Shown here: in pieces, positions 48,412 to 60,869 of the stretch
How positions within the stretch are numbered: position 1 is the first letter of the stretch
How the letters are laid out: every line of letters starts with the position of its first letter
NCBI GenBank assembly: GCA_029931535.1
Contig: JAQPZY010001688.1
Coordinates: 4,271,001 to 4,335,000, forward strand
Direction: 5' to 3'
DNA length: 64,000 bases
Source: Margaritifera margaritifera
Lineage: Eukaryota; Mollusca; Bivalvia; Unionida; Margaritiferidae
Program-made: the position numbers and the translations under genes
The notes under the pieces: model-generated
What the model was told of the DNA's origin: nothing
Database searches by the model: none
Seen by the model: only the letters and a program-made list of their open reading frames with translations

Positions 48412-51400
48412 GTATTAGAAAGTATGTGTGAGTGAGTGTTTATGGGAAGTATTAGAAAGTATGTATGAGTGAGTATTTATATGGAATGTATTAGAAAGTA
48501 TGTTGTTGTTGTTGATTTGGTGTTTTATATCACAGCAACACCAGCAGCTTATTTAGTGCCAAGGCAATTGCTTTGACAAGGACACACAGGGTAGCCAACC
48601 CAGGATGATCCGATGGTAGGATTTGAACCTGCAACCTTTCAGGTGCGAGACCAGCACACTAACTACTGAGCCACTGTGCCTCCGCTAGAAAGTATGTATG
48701 AGTGAGTTTTTCTATGTGATGTATTAGAAAGTATGTACGAGTGTTTATATGTGATGTATTAGAAAGTATGTATGAGTGAGTATTTCTATGTGATGTATTA
48801 GAAAGTATGTACGAGTGTTTATATGTGATGTATTATAAAGTATCTACGAGTGTTTATGACATATTATAAAGTATGAGTGAGTGAGTATTTATTTGTGATG
48901 TATTAGAAAGTATGTGTGTTTATATTACATATTATAAAGTATGAGGGAGTATTTATATGTGACATATTAGAAAGTATGTATGAGTATTTATATGTGACAT
49001 ATTATAAAGTATGTATGAGTATTTATATGTGACATATTAGAAAGTATGTATGAGTATTTATATGTGACATATTTGAAAGTATGTATGAGTATTTATATGT
49101 GACATATTAGAAAGTATGTGTGAGTATTTATATGTGACATATTAGAAAGTATGTATGAGTATTTATATGACATATTAGAAAGTATGTATGAGTATTATTT
49201 CTATGTGATGTATTATAATGTACGAGTGTTTATATGTGATGAATTAGAAAGTATGTATGAGTATTTATAAGTTGTGTATTGGAAAGTATGTGTGAGTGAG
49301 TATTTATATGGGATGTATTAGAAAGTATGTATGAGTGAGCATTTATATGAGACATATTAGAAAGTATGTATGAGTATTTATGTATGTATGAGTGAGCATT
49401 TATATGAGACATATTAGAAAGTATGTATGAGTATTTATATGTGATGTATTAGAAAGTATGTAAGTGAGTATTTACATGTGATGTTTTAGAAAGTATGTAT
49501 GAGTATTTTTATGGGATGTATTAGAAAATATGTATGAGAGTATTTTTATGGGATGTATTAGAAAATATGTACAAGTGTGTATTTATATGTGATGTATTAG
49601 ATAGTATGTATGAGTATTTATATGTGATGTATTAGAAAGTATGTATGAGTGAGTATTTTTATGGGATGTATTAGAAAATATGTATGAGTGAGTATTTATA
49701 TGTGACATATTAGAAAGTATGTACGAGTATTTATATGTGACATATTAGAAAGTATGTATGAATATTTATATGTGACATATTAGAATGTATGTATGAGTAT
49801 TTATATGTGACATATTAGAAAGTATGTATGAGTATTTATATTGGATGTATTAGAAAGTATGTATGAGTATTTATATGTGACATATTAGAAAGTATGTATG
49901 AGTATTTATGTCACATATTAGAAAGTGTGTACGAGTATTTATATGCGACATATTAGAAAGTATGTGTGAGTATTTATATGTGACATATCAGAAAGTATGT
50001 ATGAGTATTTATATGTGACATATTAGAAAGTATGTATGAGTATTTATATGTGACATATTAGAAAGTATGTATGAGTATTTATATGGGATGTATTAGAAAG
50101 TATGTATGAGTGAGTATTTATATGTATATGTAATGCATTAGAAAGTATGTATGAATATTTATGTATGATGTATTAGAATGTATGAATATTTATGTGTGAT
50201 GTATTAGAAAGTATGTATGAATATTTATGTGTGATGTATTAGAAAGTATGTATGAATATTTATGTATGATGTATTAGAATGTATGAATATTTATGTGTGA
50301 TGTATTAGAAAGTATGTATGAATATTTATGTGTGATGTATTAGAAAGTATGTATGAATATTTATGTGTGTTGTATTAGAAAGTATGTGTGAGTGAGTATT
50401 TATACTGGATGTATTAGAAAGCATGTATGAGTGAGTATTTATATGGGATGTATTAGAAAGTATGTATGAGTGAGTATTTATATGTGATGTATTAGAAAGT
50501 ATGTATGAGTGAGTATTTATATGGGATATATTAGAAAGTATGTATGAGTGAGTATTTATATGTGATGTATTAGAAAGTATGTATTAGTGAGTATTCATAT
50601 GTGATGTATTAGAAAGTATGTACGAGTATTTATATGTGATGTATTAGAAAGTATGTATGAGTGTTTATATGTGATGTATTAGAAACTATGTGCAAGTATT
50701 TATGTAATGTATTAGAAAGTATGTGAGCTAATATTTATATGTGATGTATTAGAAAGTATGTATGAATATCTATGTGTGATGTATTAGAAAGTATGTTTGA
50801 ATATTTATATGGGATGTATTAGAAAGTATGTATGAGTATTTATATGTGATGTATTATAAAGTATGTATGAATATCTATGTGTGATATATTAGAAAGTATG
50901 TACGAGTATTTATATGTGATGTATTAGAAAGTATGTATGAATATATATGTGTGATGTATTAGAAAGTATGTATGAGTATTTATATTTGATGTATTAGAAA
51001 GTATGTATGAATATCTATGTATGATGTATTAGAAAGTATATATGAGTGTTTATATGTGATGTATTAGAAAGTATGTATGAATATTTATGTGATGTATTAG
51101 AAAGTATGTATGAATATCTATGTGTGATGTATTAGAAACTATGTGCGAGTATTTATGTGATGTATTAGAAAGTATGTATGAGTGAGTATTTATTTGTGAT
51201 TTATTAGAAAGTATGTGTATTTTTTTGTGATGTATTAGAAAGTATGTGTATTTATGTGATGTATTAGAAAGTATGTATGAGTGAGTATTTCTATGTGATA
51301 TATTAGAAAGTATGTACGAGTGTTTATATGTGATGTATTAGAAAGTATGCACGAGTGTTTATATGTGATGTATTAGAAAGTATGTGTATTTATGTGATGT

Positions 51401-54400
51401 ATTAGAAAGTATGCATGAGTATTTATATGTGATGTATTAGAAAGTATGTATGAGTGAGTGTTTATATGTGATGTATTCGAAAGTATGTATGAGTTTATAT
51501 GTGATGTATTAGAAAGTATGTATGTGTTTATATGTGATGTATTAGAAAGTATGTATGTGTTTATATGTGATGTATTATAATGTATGAATATTTATGTGAT
51601 GTATTAGAAAGTATGTATGAGTGAGTGTTTATATGTGATGTATTAGAAAGTATGTATGTGTTTATATGTGATGTATTAGAAAGTATGTATGTATTTATAT
51701 GTGATGTATTAGAAAGTATGTATGTGTTTATATGTGATGTATTATAATGTATGAATATTTATGTGATGTATTAGAAAGTATGTATGAGTGAGTGTTTATA
51801 TGTGATGTATTAGAAAGTATGAGTATTTATATGTGATGTATTAGAAAGTATGTATGAGTATTTATATGTGATGTATTAGAAAGTATGTATGTGTTTATAT
51901 GTGATGTATTAGAAAGTATGTATGTGTTTATATGTGATGTATTAGAAAGCATGAGTATTTATATGTGATGTATTAGAAAGTATGAGTATTTATATGTGAT
52001 GTATTAGAAAGTATGAGTGTTTATATGTGATGTATTATAAAGTATGAGTATTTATATGTGATGTATTAGAAAGTATGAGTATTTATATTTGATGTATTAG
52101 AAAGTATGAGTATTTATATGTGATGTATTAGAAAGTATGAGTATTTATATGTGATGTATTAGAAAGTATGAGTATTTATATGTGATGTATTAGAAAGTAT
52201 GAGTATTTATATGTGATGTATTAGAAAGTATGAGTATTTATATGTGATGTATTAGAAAGCATGAGTATTTATGTGATGTATTAGAAAGTATGAGTATTTA
52301 TATGTGATGTATTAGAAAGTAAGTATGAGTATTTATATGTGATGTATTAGAAAGTATGTATGTGTTTATATGTGATGTATTAGAATGTATGAGTATTTAT
52401 ATGTGATGTATTAGAAAATATGAGTATTTATATGTGATGTATTAGAAAGTATGAGTATTTATATGTGATGTATTAGAAAGTAAGTATGAGTATTTATATG
52501 TGATGTATTAGAAAGTATGTATGTGTTTATATGTGATGTATTAGAATGTTTGAGTATTTATATGTGATGTATTAGAAAGTATGTATGAGTATTTATATGT
52601 GATGTATTAGAAAGTATGTATGTGTTTATATGTGACGTATTAGAAAGTAAGTATGAGTATTTATATGTGATGTATTAGAAAGAAAGTATGAGTATTTATA
52701 TGTGATGTATTAGAAAGTATGTATGTGTTTATATGTGATGTATTAGAATGTATGAGTATTTATATGTGATGTATTAGAAAGTATGAGTATTTATATGTGA
52801 TGTATTAGAAAGTATGAACGAGTGCTTATATTTGATGTAATATAAAGTATGTATGAATATTTATATGTGATGTATTAGAAACTATGTGCGAGTATTTATG
52901 TGATGTATTAGAAAGTATGTGAGCTAATATTTATATGTTGTGTATTAGAAAGTATGTATGAGTGAGTATTTATATGTGATGTATTAGAAAGTATGTGTGA
53001 GTATTTATATGGGATGAATTAGAAAGTATGTACGGGTGTTTATATGTGATGTATTAGAAAGTATGTATGAGTGTTTATTTGTGATGTATTAGAAAGTATG
53101 TACGAGTGAGTATTTATATGTGACATATTAGAAAATATGAGTGAGTATTTATATGGGATGTATTAGAAAGTATATATAAGTGAGTATTTATATGTGATGT
53201 ATTATAAAGTATATATGAGTGAGTATTTATATGGGATGTATTAGAAAGTATGTATGAATATTTATATGGGATGTATTAGAAAGTACGTATGAATGGGATG
53301 TATTAGAAAGTATGTATGAATGGGATGTATTAGAAAGTATGTATGAATGGGATGTATTAGAAAGTACATATGAATGGGATGTATTAGAAAGTACGTATGA
53401 ATGGGATGTATTAGAAAGTATGTATGAATGGGATGTATTAGAAAGTACGTATGAATGGGATGTATTAGAAAGTATGTATGAATATTTATATGAGATGTAT
53501 TAGAAAGTATGTATGAATGGGATGTATTAGAAAGTATGTATGAATGGGATGTATTAGAAAGTATCTATGAATGGGGTGTATTAGAAAGTACGTATGAATG
53601 GGATGTATTAGAAAGTATGTATGAATGGGATGTATTAGAAAGTACGTATGAATGGGATGTATTAGAAAGTACGTATGAATGAGATGTATTAGAAAGTATG
53701 TATGAATGGGATGTATTAGAAAGTACGTATGAATGGGATGTATTAGAAAGTATCTATGAATGGGATGTATTAGAAAGTATCTATGAATGGGATGTATTAG
53801 AAAGTATGTATGAATGGGATGTATTAGAAAGTATGTATGAATATTTATATGGGATGTATTAGAAAGTACGTATGAATGGGATGTATTAGAAAGTACGTAT
53901 GAATGGGATGTATTAGAAAGTATGTATGAATGGGATGTATTAGAAAGTATGTATGAATGGGATGTATTAGAAAGTACGTATGAATGGGATGTATTAGAAA
54001 GTATGTATGAATATTTATATGGGATGTATTAGAAAGTATGTATGAATGGGATGTATTAGAAAGTACGTATGAATGGGATGTATTAGAAAGTACGTATGAA
54101 TGGAATGTATTAGAAAGTGTGTATGAATGTGATGTATTAGAAAGTATGTATGAATGGGATGTATTAGAAAGTATGTATGAATGGGATGTATTAGAAAGTA
54201 TGTATGAATGGGATGTATTAGAAAAGTATGTATGAATATTTATATGGGATGTATTAGAAAGTACGTATGAATGGGATATATTAGAAAGTACGTATGAATA
54301 TTTATATGGGATGTATTAGAAAGTATGTATGAATGGGATGTATTAGAAAGTACGTATGAATGGGATGTATTAGAAAGTATGTATGAATGGGATGTATTAG

Positions 54401-56150
54401 AAAGTATGTATGAATATTTATATGGGATGTATTAGAAAGTATGTATGAATGGGATGTATTAGAAAGTACGTATGAATGGGATGTATTAGAAAGTATGTAT
54501 GAATGGGATGTATTAGAAAGTACGTATGAATGGGATGCATTAGAAAGTACGTATGAATGGGATGTATTAGAAAGTACGTATGAATGGGATGTATTAGAAA
54601 GTATGTATAAATGGGATGTATTAGAAAGTATGTATGAATGGGATGTATTAGAAAGTATGTATGAATGGGATGTATTAGAAAGTATGTATGAATGGGATGT
54701 ATTAGAAAGTATGTATGAATATTTATATGGGATGTATTAGAAAGTACGTATGAATGGGATGTATTAGAAAGTACGTATGAATGGGATGTATTAGAAAGTA
54801 TGTATGAATGGGATGTATTAGAAAGTATGTATGAATGGGATGTATTAGAAAGTACGTATGAATGGGATGTATTAGAAAGTATGTATGAATATTTATATGG
54901 GATGTATTAGAAAGTATGTATGAATATTTATATGGGATGTATTAGAAAGCATTTATGAGTGAGTATTTATATGGGATGTATTAGAAAGCATGTATGAGTG
55001 AGTATTTATATGGGATGTATTAGAAAGTTTGTATGAATATTTATATGGGATGTATTAGAAAGTATGTATGAATATTTATATGGGATGTATTAGAAAGTAT
55101 GTATGAATATTTATATGGGATGTATTAGAAAGTACATATGAATGGGATGTATTAGAAAGTATGTATGAATATTTATATGGGATGTATTTGAAAGTATGTA
55201 TGAATATTTATATGGGATGTATTAGAAAGTATGTATGAGTGAGTATTTATATGTGATGTATTATAAAGTATATATGAGTGAGTATTTATATGGGATGTAT
55301 TAGAAAGTATGTATGAATATTTATATGGGATGTATTAGAAAGTATGTATGAATATTTATATGGGATGTATTAGAAAGCATGTATGAATGAGTATTTATAT
55401 GGGATGTATTAGAAAGCATGTATGAGTGAGTATTTATATGGGATGTATTAGAAAGTATGTGTGAATATTTATATGGGATGTATTAGAAAGTATGTATGAA
55501 TATTTACATGGGATGTATTAGAAAGTATGTATGAATATTTATATGGGATGTATTAGAAAGTACATATGAATGGGATGTATTAGAAAGTATGTATGAATAT
55601 TTATATGGGATGTATTTGAAAGTATGTATGAATATTTATATGGGATGTATTAGAAAGTACGTATGAATGGGATGTATTAGAAAGTACGTATGAATGGGAT
55701 GTATTAGAAAGTAGGTATGAATGGGATGTATTAGAAAGTATGTATGAATGGGATGTATTAGAAAGTATGTATGAATGGGATGTATTAGAAAGTACGTATG
55801 AATGGGATGTATTAGAAAGTAGGTATGAATGGGATGTATTAGAAAGTATGTATAAATGGGATGTATTAGAAAGTATGTATGAATGGGATGTATTAGAAAG
55901 TAAGTATGAATGGGATGTATTAGAAAGTACGTATGAATGGGATGTATTAGAAAGTATGTATGAATGGGATGTATTAGAAAGTATGTATGAATGGATGTAT
56001 TAGAAATTATGTATGAATGGGATGTATTAGAAAGTATGTATGAGTGAGTATTTATATGTGACATATTAGAAAGTATGAATGAGTATGAGTGAGTATTTAT
56101 ATGTGACATATTAGAAAGTATGTATGAGTATGAGTGAGAATTTATATGGA
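48412..56150 (+). repeat. Satellite array, 27-35-bp units, about 7.7 kb, intronic
   Basis: The array has a core GATGTATTAGAAAGTATGTA plus a variable tail. The main form (48.4-53.3 kb) has a tail such as TGAGTATTTATATGT, giving units of about 31-39 bp. From about 53.28 to 56.0 kb a 27-bp form (ATGTATGAATGGGATGTATT then AGAAAGT) dominates, interspersed with 35-bp units. From length and unit size there are roughly 230-250 copies. Variants are grouped: TGTGACATATT around 48.9-50.1 kb, TGTGATGTATT around 50.6-53 kb, and GGGATGTATT after 53.2 kb. A SINE interrupts it near the left end. The array lies in the last intron of the minus-strand gene. Long frames on both strands of the 27-bp part follow from its length being a multiple of three. 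Confidence 0.97.
48503..48685 (-). repeat. tRNA-derived SINE inserted into the satellite array
   Basis: The minus-strand head has an A box TGGCTCAGTAGTTAGTGTGC and a B box GGTTCAAATCC. The other end starts TTGTTGTTGATTTGGTG. The satellite word TAGAAAGTATG is duplicated on both sides (48492-48502 and 48686-48696), so insertion occurred within a satellite unit, after the array existed. It is the same SINE family as 16396-16588. Confidence 0.88.
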
Positions 56151-56387
56151 ATGTATTAGCTCATGAAATATTGGTACAATTTGTATTTGTTACATTTCCC
56201 TTTAAGGACCATATAGAAGGAATATTAATATGTGCTAAGTTTGCTATTACCTGTATTATTATTATTATTCATAAGCATACATAATATTAGACTAAATCAT
56301 GAATTATCTTTGTTATTGTTTTTAGGATATTATATGATGGCAATCTAAATAGCTGGATACTCAAATTTATGTCTGTAAAACTATATA
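56151..56387. other. Intron sequence between satellite and pogo-like element
   Basis: AT-rich with a short ATT run. Nothing else was recognised. Confidence 0.5.
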
Positions 56388-57463
56388 CAGTAAAGATTGT
56401 TTATAACGTTTCAGAGGAGACTGGGATTTTAGAATGTTTTAACCGAGAAACGTTATATCAAAATTTGTTTATTTTTCAAAATGTTTATGTACATGTCTAT
56501 GTCGATGACATAAGACATACATGTAGTAAACGATTTATACTGGTATGATTACTGTCAGAACTTGTATGTAATGGTAATAAAATTTTCGAGACACAAAATA
56601 CATTTGTATAAATACATGTTATCATCAAGAAAAAAAAAAGATAAACCAGTAAGTGTTACCATGTGATGAAAGTATCAAAATACATGTACATGTATCAGCT
56701 AGTGAATCATAAAAATAACTTTTAAGTGAAAACGTCTTTATTCAATAACTTAATGACTAGTAAATTAGTCCTTTATTTATTTTGAGGGAAAGAAATTGTC
56801 GATAGTCATCTGTTTTATATTAATCTGAGATTTTTTGTTTATAAGTTTTTCAGTGACATGTAAATTCTCATGTAGTTTTGTGTCTAAAGAGACATTTCTT
56901 CTTTTTCTGATCGGCGAATTATCAGCCATTTCACAACAGTCAGACTTAAAAATGAACATGAGAGAGATTTACTTCGAGCTGTACTCAATTAGTCAACATA
57001 CAGGTAGAAAATGATAGTCAAAGGATATTTCTAAATTATAAAGTCAAAAAAGTGCAAAACAAAATCATTTCTTTTCATGCTTTTAATGCTTTAAATACAT
57101 TGAACCAGCAATCTGTGATTCTAAATTACTGATTATGCATGAGGTGTGATTATCGCGCCTTTGTTATTTACTGATTATGAATTACATGTGATTATCGCGC
57201 CTTTGTTACCTGGTGCCTTTGTTGTTTAAACGACTGCCATTGTTTATCTGGCTTCGTCATGTCAGGTGATACAAATATTGTAATTGAGCTCATTTTCTCA
57301 GGTGGATTGCACAAATCAAAAACTATAATCAATAAACTTAACAAAGGAATGTTATAACAAAGCCTCTGGAATACATATTAGTTAGGAATTAGGCCTGGGA
57401 ATTTAAACTCAAATGTTATAACAGAGGAAACATTGTATCCAAGAACATAAACAATCTTTACTG
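56388..57463 (-). mobile_element. Pogo/Tigger-like DNA transposon, internally deleted
   Basis: The ends are inverted copies of CAGTAAAGATTGTTTAT (56388-56404 and 57447-57463), 17 of 17 identical. The left flank is TA. The right flank is TG, where a TA target duplication would be expected. Subterminal GTTATA-type words occur on both sides. On the minus strand, 56777-56926 encodes a short frame. It starts MADNSPIRKRRNVSLDTKL, like the basic N-terminus of CENP-B-type transposases, and ends KQMTIDNFFPSK, like the C-terminal tail of pogo/Tigger proteins. The whole DDE core is missing, so it is a non-autonomous, MITE-like derivative. Family placement is by resemblance. Confidence 0.65.
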
Positions 57464-57534
57464 TGTGTATATATATATATATATAAAATCCAGGATGATA
57501 ACATGATAGCTTTCATATGGGAAATCATATTAAA

Positions 57535-60055
57535 CAAGAGTCCCTCAAGAGACTGATACTCTACTGGCTGAAAAGAATATCCAGGAATTCAAGACAAGAC
57601 CATTTTTTCTTTTTAACTGCTGAGTGTTGAAACCATCTCTGATATTCTTCAGCAATAAGATTTTCAAATTAGTTGCTGTGTTGGATATATTAAAAGTCAG
57701 ATTGGCACCATTTTCATTTAGGACCAAGTAGACATTATTAGAAGTCTTTTGGTGAAAACCCCATGTCAATATGACCATCCATTCAGGGGGTGTAGTGACA
57801 GCAAGATTTTCAAGACAGTTGTTGTGACAGTCATACTGGATGTACAAATGACACTGTTTTCATTTAGGACTTGGTGGACACCAGAAGAAGTCTTCTGACG
57901 AAAAACCCATGTCGAAATGACTTTCCAATTAAGAGGAGTAGCAATAAGATTTTTTATATTTTTTATATTTATTCTTGAGGGAAAAGTCCTTCATGAATAT
58001 ATATGACATGGCCACACAGGCGGATTTATTCGCTGAAGCTCGGGGAGGTTCGCAGAATGTCATCTCGCGAGACAGCAAAGGTGGGAATCAGGTCAGGGAT
58101 CAAAAACCCAGGGAACCTTAAAAACCTGTCAGGGATAACCAGGGAAGGCATAAGGACAAGCAATGTTTCATTTGCAAGGAGTGGGGTCATATCTCCCACA
58201 ATTGTCCTAAGCGGAAGGGATCGGTCCAGAGAGTCGCGGTAGCCATTGAAGGCAGACGGTCAGTGGATGGAAAACTCGATGTTTCCCAGCTGGCTAACTG
58301 GGAAGTAGTGCACGAGCCAGTGGTGCGTGCAGAGATCGGTCGCGACGCTATACAATCAATCGGCACGTGTATTTTCCCTGAGGCAAAGGTACCGACAGTG
58401 AATGGCACTGTCAACGGACAAAAGGTGACCGTTTTACGAGACACAGGGTGCACTACTGTAGTCGTGAAATGGAGCCTCGTTCGCGATGACCAATTGCTTG
58501 GGTTTAAGTTGCCTTGTATGCTACTGGACCAAACAATTGACCACATTCCTGTCGCAAGGATAGGTATAGAAACACCTTTTCTGACCGGAACCGTTGAAGC
58601 GTTGTGCATAGCCAACCTGATTTATGAACTTACGACTGGCAATGTACAGGGATCTAGACTCCCAACCATGTCAGACTTCCGATTCCCGATCATCCAAGCA
58701 GTGCAAACTAGAGCTCAGGTAAAGGAGGATAACAAACCCCTACGTAAATTAAAGGTACCAGAAGCCATTACTGATATCTCCCGTGAACAATTTTTGAACG
58801 AGCAAAAACGCGACGCGTCTCTTCGCATAACCGCAGAGAAAGTGTTGTCGGGTACTGTGAGGAAGTGTAAGAACGGGGGGTCCTCTACATTTCTACTTCG
58901 AAAGGGTTTAATGTACAGGGAATATACTACATCTGATGATAAGAAGTTCTTGCAACTAGTTGTTCCCCAGGAATTCAGGTCGCATGTACTCAAGGCCGCG
59001 CACGAATCGAGTATGGCAGGTCATTTAGGTATGAAGGAAACAACTGATAGAGTATTGTGAGAATTCTATTGGCCCGGTGTCAATAGCGATGTAGCGCAGT
59101 TTTGTCGTTCGTGTGATGATTGCCAGAAGATGGTCTCTAACGGAAGGATAACTAGAGTACCGTTAGGTCAGATGCCCCTGATAGATACTCCGTTTAAAAG
59201 AGTGGCCGTTGACATTGTAGGACCCATATTTCCACATACAGATCGGAAAAACCGATACATCTTAACGGTGGTAGATTACGCCACTAGGTATTGGACATCA
59301 TATCAGCACCATTTTAATTTAGTACCTATAAGACATCATAAGAAGTCTTCTGGTGAAAACCACATGTTGATATGACTTTCCATTTTCAGAGGAGTAACAA
59401 TAACAAGATTTTCAAAATGGCTCCTATTGTGGCCATATTGGATATCAAATTTGCACCATTTCTATTTAGGACCAACTAGACATCATAAGAAATCTTTTGG
59501 TGAAAGCACAATGTTGATATGAATAGTGATAAAAAGATTTTCAAAATAGCCGCTGTGGTGGCCATATTAGACATCAGCTCTGCACCATTTTCATTTAGGA
59601 CCCAACTAGATGCCATATGAAGTCTTCTGGTGGAAACCCCATGTCAATATGACTTTCTGTTCAGGAGAAGTAGTGATAACAAGATTTACAAGATGGCTTC
59701 TGTGGTGGCCATATTTGATGTCAGATCGGCACCATTTTCATTTAGGTCCAACTAGACGTCATAAATCTTTTAGTGAAAACCCCATGTTGATATGATCATC
59801 CACTCAGGAGAAGTAGCGATAACAAGATTTTCAAGATGGCCAATGTGGTGGCCATATATTAGATGTCTGAGTGGCACTATTTACATTTAGAACCAACTAG
59901 ACCATGGGATAAATGTGTGTGTGAAGTTTCATGGCGATTCTCCATGTAGTTTCTTCGGAGAAGTGATAAAAAAACTTGTGCTAACGGACGGACGGATGAC
60001 GGACTATGGACAACAGACCATCCCACAAGCTCTTCTGGTCAATTATCAGTAGAGT
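57535..60055 (+). repeat. Family B hairpin-ended repeat, copy 3, carrying a gag-pol fragment
   Basis: It begins CAAGAGTCCCTCAAGAGACTGA and ends CTCTTCTGGTCAATTATCAGTAGAG. Family B core units occupy 57540-57950 and 59288-59990. Core sequence stops within a unit near 57955 (after AGCAATAAGATTTT) and resumes at TTGGACATCATATCAGCACC (about 59291). The sequence between is the retroelement fragment at 58008-59290. TAAA adjoins both outer ends. The element lies in the last intron of the minus-strand gene. Confidence 0.75.
58008..59290 (+). pseudogene. Retroelement gag-protease-integrase fragment lacking RT and RNase H
   Basis: One frame runs the whole length, broken only by TAA at 58119 and TGA at 59058. 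In order: the end of Gag with a CCHC zinc knuckle (CFICKEWGHISHNC, 58164-58205); a retropepsin-type site (LRDTGCTTVVV, Asp-Thr-Gly at 58440-58448); a linker; the integrase zinc-binding region (AAHESSMAGHLGMKETTD, then FYWPGVN and FCRSCDDCQ); and the start of the integrase core with its first Asp (VAVDIVGP), up to VVDYATRY. No RT or RNase H sequence lies between protease and integrase, and the core is cut before its other catalytic residues. No LTR is visible. The integrase and protease look Ty3/gypsy-type. Codon integrity is good apart from the two stops, so the insertion is fairly recent or was recently functional. Confidence 0.82.
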
Positions 60056-60130
60056 TAAAAAATCACATATAATAATTTCCAAATAAATGCATGAATATTC
60101 ATATGTTTGTTGGCTAGAGATGATTTTTAC

Positions 60131-60339
60131 CATCAGGGAGAGATAATGATGACAGCTCTAGCATCTTCTGTAACACAAGATCAAGCCTCTCTGCAAGGTC
60201 AACAGTCTCCTCCCTGTCTCCATGGAAACTGTAACCACGACAATGCTGCTCTTCTTTGATGGTTCCTTGATCTCCAGATGCTGCTATATCATTATGATGA
60301 CTTCTATTTGAGTGCTCACCAGAATGTGTTAAATTCTGC
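60131..60339 (-). CDS. Internal exon of minus-strand gene (second from last)
   Basis: Acceptor CTTTTGCAG ends at 60340 and donor GATG/GTAAAA follows 60131. The exon supplies one base to a split codon, 69 codons and one base. It joins in phase to 63302-63419 upstream (AG plus G) and to 46686-47959 downstream (G plus AT). It encodes a His/Glu-rich linker (SGEHSNRSHHNDIAASGD, TIKEEQHCRG) followed by a helical stretch REETVDLAERLDLVLQKMLE ending LSSLSLPD. The part around LQKMLELSSLS faintly echoes a UIM but has Met at the usual Ala. The intron after it is about 12.2 kb. The protein is not recognised. Confidence 0.72.
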
Positions 60340-60542
60340 CTGCAAAAGTTAAGACAGAAAATGTACACTCTTGCAATTTTCAGTGAAATGGGCCTAAAAT
60401 AGAGGGTACTACAATGAAGATTGCTTTAATTTTAAAGAATGATGTTTCATAGAGTACAGCTAAACACTAAGATGCATGAAAAAGCTTCCTGATCTCAGTG
60501 AATATCTGATCCAGATCTCAAAATTTGGCTTAAAAAAGTGAT

Positions 60543-60865
60543 AACAAGAGGCCCAAGTGGGAATGATATAGCTCACCTTGCTTAAATAACTTAATAGTTG
60601 ACCATTTCACTAAGCAGGTTTATGTAGTATTGTAAGAACACAACCTACTGTAAATATCTCCCAAACTTGATATATTGCTGATTTGAGCTATTTCACTCTA
60701 TCCTGATAAAATCCTTTCTAAAGGCATAATTAATATGCAGTCTCTTGTTCACAAATGAAGTCATCCAAAATCTTGATATAAACTCATTTACCATGTGTTG
60801 CATAAATTGGATGAAAAATATAGTCTCTATATTTAGAAAGGTAACAAAATCAGTCAATCAGATGC
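60543..60865 (+). repeat. Family A hairpin-ended repeat, 5' fragment
   Basis: AACAAGAGGCCCAAGTGGGA...TAGCTCACC and the following TTAACAGTTGACCATTTCAC-like leader match other family A copies. Only one or two core units follow, and no 3' end was seen. Confidence 0.7.
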
Positions 60866-60869
60866 CTAG

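Noticed and set aside
53312..56003. Long plus-strand frames of a nine-residue repeat and matching minus-strand frames as possible repeat proteins
   Set aside because: They result from 27-bp satellite units being a multiple of three. Frames open on both strands, begin and end at random units, and lack splice or promoter signals.
58187..58993. Minus-strand frames opposite the gag-pol fragment
   Set aside because: They are antisense shadows. The plus strand carries the zinc knuckle, protease and integrase motifs in order.
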